Part shown: positions 22,823 to 26,564 of the stretch, one piece after another
Layout: every line of letters begins with the position of its first letter
Numbering within the stretch: the first letter of the stretch is position 1
Notes under the pieces: generated by a model
Told to the model about the DNA's origin: nothing
What the model saw: only the letters and a program-made list of their open reading frames with translations
Databases searched by the model: none
Virus record (IMG/VR): IMGVR_UViG_3300044950_001782
Span: 1-26,564 of that record
Direction: 5' to 3' (one strand)
DNA: 26,564 bases
Source of the DNA: a virus
Translations under genes and position numbers: made by a program

Positions 22823-23358
22823 CAATCCACCTTGGGGCGCAGTTCGCCCAGTTCCATCAGGTGCGTGCGCACCGCCGCATCCAGCGCGATGTGCAGGGTG
22901 TGTGCATCCATGCCGAGCGTGGCTGCCATCTGCGCCGACACCCGCGCCGGCCAGTTGAGCCAGGCATCGCGTTCATTGCGCGCCAGCTGGAAGACATGGG
23001 CGATGGCCTGGGAGCGATCGACCAAGTCGCCCTTGAGCCGGGCCAGGCGCACCTTGTTGGTCTGCGCCTTGACCACTTCGTTGACGGTGCGCGCCTGCAG
23101 CAATGAGGTGCCGCCGGTGCCCAGACTGGGTGTTTGCGGCTCGGATGGTGCTGGCGCTTCCTTGATGGTGATGGTCTCGGCCCGGCGCTGGGTGCCTTGT
23201 GCCGGGGCCTCGGTGTTCTTGTTCCACTCCCGATCGACCTTGTTCGGATCCAGCGTGCCGTCCGCTTCGGGCGTGATGCGGCCAGCGCGGATCGCCTTGT
23301 GAACGGCGGTGTCGGACACCCCCCGATGGCGGGCGTAGGCGCGAATCGAGAGACCCAT
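22822..23358 (-). CDS. Terminase small subunit, Nu1-like
   Basis: This 178-residue protein begins MGLSIRAYARHRGVSDTAVH, a winged helix-turn-helix that should recognise the packaging site (cos or pac). KAIRAGRITPEADGTLDPNK and the 'D-R-E-W' segment follow, as in Nu1-type proteins. Residues 60-95 form a Pro/Glu/Ala/Thr-rich linker. The C-terminal half is helical (SLLQARTVNEVVKAQTNKVR, then LARLKGDLVDRSQAIAHVFQ) and should form the oligomer and bind TerL. It is the first gene of the leftward block and is coupled to TerL by TGATG. The ATG at 23358 has only a weak Shine-Dalgarno. Confidence 0.92.
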   Translation of the reverse strand: MGLSIRAYARHRGVSDTAVHKAIRAGRITPEADGTLDPNKVDREWNKNTEAPAQGTQRRAETITIKEAPAPSEPQTPSLGTGGTSLLQARTVNEVVKAQTNKVRLARLKGDLVDRSQAIAHVFQLARNERDAWLNWPARVSAQMAATLGMDAHTLHIALDAAVRTHLMELGELRPKVD

Positions 23359-23397
23359 GGAATCCAGAGAGAAATTGATGGTTTTGTTCGAGATTCA
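23359..23397. other. Divergent intergenic gap between late block and accessory block
   Basis: These 39 bases separate the TerS start (leftward) from the first promoter-like repeat (rightward). The leader of the late mRNA and perhaps its promoter must overlap this gap and the repeat. I see no clear sigma-70 hexamer pair for the leftward direction here; transcription of the packaging genes may start further right or need a late activator. A cos site cannot be recognised by eye. Confidence 0.5.
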
Positions 23398-23428
23398 GCT
23401 TGGCTTGTCTCTGGCACAGCGCGTTCAT
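23398..23428 (+). promoter_or_regulatory. Promoter-like repeat, copy 1
   Basis: This is the first of six 31-bp elements: GC, TTGGCTT, an 11-nt spacer, then AGCGCGTTCAT. TTGGCT and GTTCAT sit 17 bp apart, the normal -35/-10 distance. The leader to the ATG at 23463 is 34 nt with a GGAG Shine-Dalgarno. The spacer is GTCTCTGGCAC in this copy. Confidence 0.75.
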
Positions 23429-23462
23429 GACCACACCATCAACCACGTCCACGGAGACGAAC

Positions 23463-23732
23463 ATGACCACGCAAACCCCCGAAAAACGCCAGGAAATCGT
23501 TGACGAACTACGCGATATCCAGATGCAGATGCTGGAGTGCCTGGAGCAAGCCAAGACCCTGATCAAGCAAAGCGGCCAGGAGATGACGCTGCAACGGGCC
23601 GAGTCCTACTGGCTTGCCCACACCAAGATCGCCCTGACCAACGACCACAGCTACTTGGGCGGCTCGATGTGCTCGATGGAAGACACCATCGCGGAAATCG
23701 AAGATGCCACGGAGGACGACGACGAGGACTGA
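23463..23732 (+). CDS. Small acidic accessory protein (hypothetical)
   Basis: This 89-residue protein starts MTTQTPEKRQEIVDELRDIQ, then runs MQMLECLEQAKTLIKQSGQE as a helical stretch. It continues TLQRAESYWLAHTKIALTND, then HSYLGGSMCSMEDTIAEIED, and ends in a very acidic tail (DATEDDDED). It is likely soluble and helical. I do not recognise a family. The start is the ATG at 23463 with GGAG at a good distance; a longer reading from the TTG inside the repeat is not supported. It is the first gene of the rightward accessory block. The acidic tail could mimic DNA or bind a basic partner, but that is speculation. Confidence 0.75.
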   Translation: MTTQTPEKRQEIVDELRDIQMQMLECLEQAKTLIKQSGQEMTLQRAESYWLAHTKIALTNDHSYLGGSMCSMEDTIAEIEDATEDDDED

Positions 23733-23740
23733 TCGAGATC

Positions 23741-23769
23741 GGGAAGCCCGGCGAAATGCTTGGCTTCCC
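23741..23769 (+). other. Inverted repeat overlapping repeat copy 2
   Basis: GGGAAGCC (23741-23748) and GGCTTCCC (23762-23769) are perfect 8-bp arms around a 13-nt loop. The right arm includes most of the TTGGCTT block of copy 2. It could be an operator or a hairpin at the 3' end of the preceding gene. No T-tract follows. Confidence 0.45.
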
Positions 23770-23788
23770 GCTCGAACAGCGCGTTCAT
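23758..23788 (+). promoter_or_regulatory. Promoter-like repeat, copy 2
   Basis: Same layout as copy 1: GC, TTGGCTT, spacer CCCGCTCGAAC, AGCGCGTTCAT. The leader to the ATG at 23824 is 35 nt with AAGGA. The first part of the leader is identical to that of copy 3 (CACATCACCATCAAC). Confidence 0.78.
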
Positions 23789-23823
23789 CACATCACCATC
23801 AACGACCTCAGAAGGACACGACC

Positions 23824-24033
23824 ATGACCCAGATCGACACCATTTACGCCCTGATCGCCCAGAAGCACCTGCGCATCGACACCCTGGAAACCCGCCATTC
23901 GGATCGCCTCGATTTCCACGACTTGGCGGTCTGGAGCGTCCGCGACGCGCTGGAAGCCGCGTTCAAAGCGGGCGTCGAAGTCGGCATGAACGTGTCGCGC
24001 CCCTCCGAGCAGGACATCGCCAGCGTTGACTGA
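23824..24033 (+). CDS. DUF6900-like small protein
   Basis: This 69-residue protein reads MTQIDTIYALIAQKHLRIDT, then LETRHSDRLDFHDLAVWSVR and DALEAAFKAGVEVGMNVSRP. The pattern 'H-L-x-I-x-TLETR-x-SD-x-LDFHD-x-AVW-x-V-x-x-ALEAA-x-x-AG' matches DUF6900, a family of short proteins in phages, plasmids and integrative elements. It is helical and probably soluble. No biochemical role is known to me. The ATG at 23824 has an AAGGA Shine-Dalgarno. The frame that reads through the repeat is not in phase with this gene, which confirms that the repeat is a leader and not coding. Confidence 0.85.
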   Translation: MTQIDTIYALIAQKHLRIDTLETRHSDRLDFHDLAVWSVRDALEAAFKAGVEVGMNVSRPSEQDIASVD

Positions 24034-24043
24034 ATTCAGATCG

Positions 24044-24070
24044 AAGCCCAAGCCCGAAACGCTTGGCTTC
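24044..24070 (+). other. Inverted repeat overlapping repeat copy 3
   Basis: AAGCCCAAGC (24044-24053) pairs with GCTTGGCTT (24061-24069) around a 7-nt loop, with one bulged C; a flanking G-C pair extends the stem. As in copy 2 the right arm is the TTGGCTT block. Copies 1, 4, 5 and 6 lack a clear left arm of this kind. Confidence 0.45.
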
Positions 24071-24091
24071 ACCTCGGAACAGCGCGTTCAT
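24061..24091 (+). promoter_or_regulatory. Promoter-like repeat, copy 3
   Basis: GC, TTGGCTT, spacer CACCTCGGAAC, AGCGCGTTCAT. The leader to the ATG at 24126 is 34 nt with GAAGGA. The right half and the start of the leader are the same as in copy 2. Confidence 0.78.
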
Positions 24092-24125
24092 CACATCACC
24101 ATCAACCACCCCGAAGGAACAGCAA

Positions 24126-24662
24126 ATGACCACCCTCCAACTCACCGCCACCCAGCACGCCATCCTGGCCTATGCCATCCACCACACTGACGGCAAGATC
24201 GATTGGTTCCCGGAGAACATCAACGGCGGCGTGCGCAAGAAAGTCATCGCCGGATTGTTCAACCGCGCATTGATCACCCCCAACGGCACGGACTGGTTCG
24301 TCGCCGCCGAGGGTTACGACGCGCTGGGCTGCACACGCCCCGCGCCCATCACGCCGGAAGCGGGCGAGGCCGACGCCAGCCACGACGAAGATCCGGAGAT
24401 CGAAGCGGCTGTGGCCGCCATCGAAGCCAAGGCGCACGCCGAAGCAAAGCCACCCCGCACCCGCGAGAACAGCAAGCAGGCCACCGTGATTACGCTACTC
24501 AAACGTCCGGAGGGCGCGACGATCGCACAGATCTGCAGCGCCACCGGTTGGCTGCCCCACACCGTGCGAGGCACCTTTGCCGGGGCGTTTAAAAAGAAAC
24601 TGGGCCTTGTCCTGACATCGGAGAAGGCCCAGGGCGGCGACCGGGTTTACCACGTCGCCTGA
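24126..24662 (+). CDS. DUF3489-domain protein (winged-helix-like)
   Basis: This 178-residue protein starts MTTLQLTATQHAILAYAIHH, an N-terminal helical domain with KIDWFPENINGGVRKKVIAG and LFNRALITPNG that looks like a small winged helix. Residues 75-115 are acidic and Ala/Glu-rich. The C-terminal 65 residues (ENSKQATVITLLKRPEGATI, AQICSATGWLPHTVRGTFAG, then AFKKKLGLVLTSEKAQGGDR and VYHV) are the DUF3489 domain, a helix-turn-helix-like unit with 'ATIAQI...TGW-x-PHTVRG'. The family is common in phages and plasmids and probably binds DNA; targets are unknown. The start has GAAGGA. The gene may regulate the repeats in this block, but that is speculative. Confidence 0.88.
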   Translation: MTTLQLTATQHAILAYAIHHTDGKIDWFPENINGGVRKKVIAGLFNRALITPNGTDWFVAAEGYDALGCTRPAPITPEAGEADASHDEDPEIEAAVAAIEAKAHAEAKPPRTRENSKQATVITLLKRPEGATIAQICSATGWLPHTVRGTFAGAFKKKLGLVLTSEKAQGGDRVYHVA

Positions 24663-24668
24663 TTTAGT

Positions 24669-24689
24669 TGGGGCGGCTTTTCCGCCCCA
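24669..24689. terminator. Hairpin between convergent genes
   Basis: TGGGGCGG and CCGCCCCA form a perfect 8-bp stem with a CTTTT loop, between the stop of the DUF3489 gene (24662) and the stop of the HU-like gene (24694). It could terminate transcription from both sides, although neither side has a long T-run after it. Confidence 0.6.
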
Positions 24690-24693
24690 TCCA

Positions 24694-25026
24694 TTATTTC
24701 TTCTTGGCGGGTTTAGCCGCTTTGGTGGCCTTGGTGGTCTTGGGCTTCTTCACCGGATTTACCAAGGCTTTCAAGGTGGCGCCTGCTGTGAATTTCGGCA
24801 CCGTTGCAGCAGCAATTTTGAGCTTCTCTCCCGTTTGGGGATTCTTGCCCTCTCGCGCGGCACGCTGGCTGGTCTTGAAAGTGCCAAAGCCGATCAAGGT
24901 GACTGACTCCCCCTTGGCCATCGTTTCAGACAGGGTATCCAGAACAGCGGCCAGTGCGCGACCTGCGTCGGCCTTGGTAAGTTCGGACTTGGCAGCGATG
25001 GCGGCAATCAGCTCGGTTTTATTCAT
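24694..25026 (-). CDS. HU-family DNA-binding protein with lysine-rich tail
   Basis: This 110-residue protein starts MNKTELIAAIAAKSELTKAD at the ATG at 25026. It has the full HU/IHF fold: N-terminal helices, the VTLIGFGTFKTSQRAAREGK strand region, the DNA-binding arm with NPQTGEKLKI, and FTAGATLKALVN. About 18 residues are added after VN, a KKPKTTKATKAAKPAKKK-like tail, giving histone H1-like basic character. HU bends DNA and compacts it. A GGAG lies 8 nt before the ATG. The gene runs against the flanking accessory genes and has its own promoter candidate upstream. It could be used in packaging, recombination or control of the accessory block. In-frame extension upstream is not used. Confidence 0.95.
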   Translation of the reverse strand: MNKTELIAAIAAKSELTKADAGRALAAVLDTLSETMAKGESVTLIGFGTFKTSQRAAREGKNPQTGEKLKIAAATVPKFTAGATLKALVNPVKKPKTTKATKAAKPAKKK

Positions 25027-25053
25027 TTTGCGTCTCCGGGTTTTGGAGGTCGC

Positions 25054-25083
25054 ATTGTCACCAAGGAATTCATGGGCTTGCAA
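25054..25083 (-). promoter_or_regulatory. Candidate sigma-70 promoter for the HU-like gene
   Basis: On the minus strand TTGCAA (25083-25078) and GACAAT (25059-25054) match four of six bases each of the -35 and -10 consensus, with an 18-nt spacer. The start point would lie about 20 nt before the HU ATG, leaving room for its GGAG. The region does not resemble the six rightward repeats. Confidence 0.35.
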
Positions 25084-25114
25084 GCGATGAACCGGCAATC
25101 TTCTGCTTGGAATA

Positions 25115-25145
25115 GCTTGGCTTCATTCCATGTCAGCGCGTTCAT
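25115..25145 (+). promoter_or_regulatory. Promoter-like repeat, copy 4
   Basis: GC, TTGGCTT, spacer CATTCCATGTC, AGCGCGTTCAT. The leader to the ATG at 25179 is 33 nt with CCGGAG. This copy lies back to back with the HU-like gene, about 90 bp from its start, and drives two coupled genes. A partial GCTTGG also occurs 10 nt upstream. Confidence 0.75.
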
Positions 25146-25178
25146 GGGGGCGTCATCCACGACCCCCGGAGCCACCCC

Positions 25179-25319
25179 ATGGACTTCCACCTCTACAAAG
25201 CCATCCGCGCCGACGGCACGGTGTACTTCTTCCACCACCGCAGCATGGAGGAGGCCAAGGCCTTCGCCAGTGACGCGGTAAAGGTGATCGATTGCCACAG
25301 CCAGGAGGATGCGCAATGA
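25179..25319 (+). CDS. 46-residue accessory protein (hypothetical)
   Basis: This small gene encodes MDFHLYKAIRADGTVYFFHH, then RSMEEAKAFASDAVKVIDCH and SQEDAQ. The first half suggests a beta hairpin (LYKAIRADGTVYFFHH), followed by a helix (MEEAKAFASDAVK). The start follows repeat copy 4 at the usual distance and has GGAG. Its stop overlaps the start of the next gene (ATGA), so the pair forms a small operon. No family is recognised. The compact alpha-beta pattern suggests a folded protein rather than a random frame. Confidence 0.72.
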   Translation: MDFHLYKAIRADGTVYFFHHRSMEEAKAFASDAVKVIDCHSQEDAQ

Positions 25320-25579
25320 ACACCATCGCCATCGATACCTTGGGGCAACAACTCGGCACCGCAGCCCTGACCACCCTGGTTCGCCTCTGCCCCGAGATCA
25401 GGACCGCCAGCCCGGCGCGACAGGAGGCCGCGTGTGCCGCGATGCGCGCCAAGTCCAAGGATGCCATCGACGAGTTGCTGTCGGACGCCAAGGCTGCGCC
25501 CTGGCTGGCCGAGGTGGCGTTTGCCAGCGCGGTTCTGACCCTCGCCAATGAAGGCATCAGGGTGCTGCGGGCAGGCTGA
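25316..25579 (+). CDS. Small accessory protein, second gene of pair (hypothetical)
   Basis: This 87-residue protein begins MNTIAIDTLGQQLGTAALTT, then LVRLCPEIRTASPARQEAAC and AAMRAKSKDAIDELLSDAKA, ending LTLANEGIRVLRAG. It is almost wholly helical with an Ala-rich middle. The ATG overlaps the stop of the 46-residue gene, so translation is likely coupled. No family is recognised. It has no membrane helix long enough to be sure of, but the segment LAEVAFASAVLTLANEG is fairly hydrophobic. The only gene in the block without its own repeat, it depends on copy 4. Confidence 0.72.
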   Translation: MNTIAIDTLGQQLGTAALTTLVRLCPEIRTASPARQEAACAAMRAKSKDAIDELLSDAKAAPWLAEVAFASAVLTLANEGIRVLRAG

Positions 25580-25607
25580 TCAAACTCACGGAAATGCAGG
25601 TGAATAC

Positions 25608-25638
25608 GCTTGGCTTCTCAATCACACAGCGCGTTCAT
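25608..25638 (+). promoter_or_regulatory. Promoter-like repeat, copy 5
   Basis: GC, TTGGCTT, spacer CTCAATCACAC, AGCGCGTTCAT. The leader to the ATG at 25673 is 34 nt with AGGAG. In this copy the minus-strand frame is broken after six codons (TGA), which argues that the element is not a coding sequence in that direction. Confidence 0.78.
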
Positions 25639-25672
25639 CCTGCCATCACCGGATTCAACCCAGGAGCGCCCC

Positions 25673-26047
25673 ATGAGCATCACCCTGCAGATCGACCGCC
25701 AGCAAGAGATGAACCTCAACTACAACAACCGCAACGCAGCCCTGGTCCTGGGCCTACTGAACATCGATGTCGAAGCCGGCTACGGGTGCATCACCCTGGC
25801 AGAAATTCCCAAGGCTCGACGTGCCATCCTCGTGGCCCTCAATGGCACGACCCCGCTGCCTAGCGTCGACCAGGAAGAGGCGTTTGCAACCCGCGTGATC
25901 GATCAGGGCGGCATGCCGACCATCCACCGGTCACAGCGCTACCTCGATCCCGGCATCGACCAGGAAGGCGTTGAACGACGCTTGCGCGAGGTGGCCTCCT
26001 TGTTGGCTCGGGCCAGCGAACTGCAATCCGATGTTTCCTGGTACTGA
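25673..26047 (+). CDS. Accessory protein, 124 residues (hypothetical)
   Basis: This protein begins MSITLQIDRQQEMNLNYNNR, then NAALVLGLLNIDVEAGYGCI and TLAEIPKARRAILVALNGTT. The middle part (VDQEEAFATRVIDQGGMPTI, HRSQRYLDPGIDQEGVERRL) leads into a C-terminal helix (REVASLLARASELQSDV). It mixes an N-terminal alpha-beta part with helices and is probably soluble. No family is recognised. The ATG at 25673 follows copy 5 with AGGAG; longer readings through the repeat are in phase but have no better start. It is the fifth gene controlled by a repeat if the pair at 25179 is counted as one unit. Confidence 0.75.
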   Translation: MSITLQIDRQQEMNLNYNNRNAALVLGLLNIDVEAGYGCITLAEIPKARRAILVALNGTTPLPSVDQEEAFATRVIDQGGMPTIHRSQRYLDPGIDQEGVERRLREVASLLARASELQSDVSWY

Positions 26048-26063
26048 ATTTCAATCAAGATAA

Positions 26064-26094
26064 GCTTGGCTTCCCTGGCACACAGCGTGTTCAT
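26064..26094 (+). promoter_or_regulatory. Promoter-like repeat, copy 6
   Basis: GC, TTGGCTT, spacer CCCTGGCACAC, AGCGTGTTCAT (one change, C to T, in the right block). The leader to the ATG at 26132 is 37 nt with AGGAG. The distance between blocks is again 11 nt. Confidence 0.75.
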
Positions 26095-26131
26095 ACGGGT
26101 GTCGAAACCAACCACCCCGCAGGAGAAAACG

Positions 26132-26500
26132 ATGACCAACACCAACACAATCCCCGCCCCTCAAGTCGAAATTTGGGGCTTCTATGGCACGATGAACGAA
26201 CACGCCGAAGCAGCCTGGCCCATCGCGATGCGCGCGATTGCCGAGTCCACCGGCCAGTCGCTGGAAACGGTCCGAATCTTTATGGACAGCCGCCACGGAC
26301 GCCATTTTGCCGACAGCGTGCTCAACCAGATGCACCACGGCGCGAATCTGGATGCCGCCATCGCCGCCGCCACGCAAGAGTGGATGGGCTGGACAATCGG
26401 TCGCATCACCAGCAAGGAATACGGGATCCCGCGTGGGCTGCCTTACCTGACAGGGTTTGTGATCCACACCGAGATCATCGACGAGGCTCAGGCTGCGTAG
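26132..26500 (+). CDS. Accessory protein of plasmid/phage type (hypothetical)
   Basis: This 122-residue protein begins MTNTNTIPAPQVEIWGFYGT, then MNEHAEAAWPIAMRAIAEST, GQSLETVRIFMDSRHGRHFA and DSVLNQMHHGANLDAAIAAA. The final part (TQEWMGWTIGRITSKEYGIP, RGLPYLTGFVIHTEII) has a conserved look, with 'GRRTS-x-x-YGIPRGLPYLTGFV'. I recall similar proteins from plasmids and integrative elements but cannot name a function. It is helical and soluble. The start has AGGAG. Its last 26 bases overlap the end of a leftward open frame from the right edge (26475-26564). Confidence 0.78.
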   Translation: MTNTNTIPAPQVEIWGFYGTMNEHAEAAWPIAMRAIAESTGQSLETVRIFMDSRHGRHFADSVLNQMHHGANLDAAIAAATQEWMGWTIGRITSKEYGIPRGLPYLTGFVIHTEIIDEAQAA

Positions 26501-26564
26501 ATTTGCGCTCGAAGTTGCGGTAGTGAAATGGCAGGAAGTGTTTTTCCACGTCGTGCAAGGCCTT
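26475..26564 (-). CDS. C-terminal end of an unidentified leftward gene (partial)
   Basis: A minus-strand frame enters from the right edge and ends at TGA (26477-26475), giving 29 residues including VEKHFLPFHYRNFERK and a basic, Pro-rich end. It converges with, and overlaps by 26 bp, the gene at 26132-26500. The residue pattern looks like a real protein end, but the family cannot be told. If real, the next module to the right is again leftward. Confidence 0.4.
   Translation of the reverse strand, partial: KALHDVEKHFLPFHYRNFERKSTQPEPRR

Noticed and set aside
23788-24072. Minus-strand open frame (94 codons) over the DUF6900-like gene
   Set aside because: It mirrors a recognised plus-strand family and lacks a credible ribosome binding site.
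23398-26094. The repeats as integron attC sites, CRISPR repeats or sigma-54 promoters
   Set aside because: The right block lacks the GTTRRRY core and inverted-repeat layout of attC. The copies are 300-1050 bp apart with genes between them, unlike CRISPR. The GG and GC spacing of sigma-54 (10 bp) is not met because the corresponding bases fall in the variable spacer.
23398-26131. The repeats as coding sequence: plus-strand frames from TTG read L-A-S-x-x-x-S-A-F-I and run in phase into four of the genes; minus-strand frames read M-N-A-L
   Set aside because: Two copies (23758 and 25115) are out of phase with their genes, the spacer varies at all codon positions, and the minus-strand frame of copy 5 stops after six codons. 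Clear Shine-Dalgarno sequences precede the internal ATGs instead.

Overview
This window is a GC-rich stretch of a tailed phage or prophage with a lambda-like head (Caudoviricetes, siphovirus type). The evidence is a head module in lambda order: small and large terminase, gpW, portal, S49 protease with nested scaffold, gpD-like decoration protein, gpE-like capsid and gpFII-like joiner. After it come a tail tube, a frameshifted tail-assembly chaperone, a long tape measure protein and a lysis cassette. Base composition and gene types suggest a proteobacterial host, perhaps a betaproteobacterium, but the sequence does not fix the taxon. No integrase, repressor, att site, tRNA, rRNA, CRISPR array or IS element is visible, so prophage versus free phage cannot be decided.

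Layout. Positions 102-23358 are almost entirely one leftward (minus-strand) late block. Read from right to left it contains packaging (TerS, TerL), a three-gene fibre-like cassette including a discoidin-type domain, the head genes, the connector and tail-completion genes, the tail tube, the G/GT chaperone, the tape measure protein, a run of beta-rich tail-tip and baseplate proteins, then a DUF6127 protein, a 3TM holin and a GH24-type lysozyme. Stops and starts mostly overlap by 1-4 nt, so the genes are probably translationally coupled. The one rightward gene inside the block is a small helix-hairpin-helix (Cdd1-like) moron between the capsid and head-joining genes.

Positions 23398-26500 are an accessory block of seven small rightward genes (DUF6900, DUF3489 and unknowns), with an HU-like gene on the other strand. 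Six 31-bp promoter-like repeats, TTGGCTT-N11-AGCGCGTTCAT preceded by GC, each sit 33-37 nt before a start codon. They appear to give every small gene, or gene pair, its own identical expression signal. This array is the most unusual feature of the window.

Other notable features are an in-phase T7 slippery heptamer that yields a gpGT-type -1 fusion, a tail protein with about ten exact 14-residue tandem repeats, an internal Nu3-like scaffold start with a strong Shine-Dalgarno sequence, and fibre and discoidin genes placed inside the head module. Partial genes run off both window edges.
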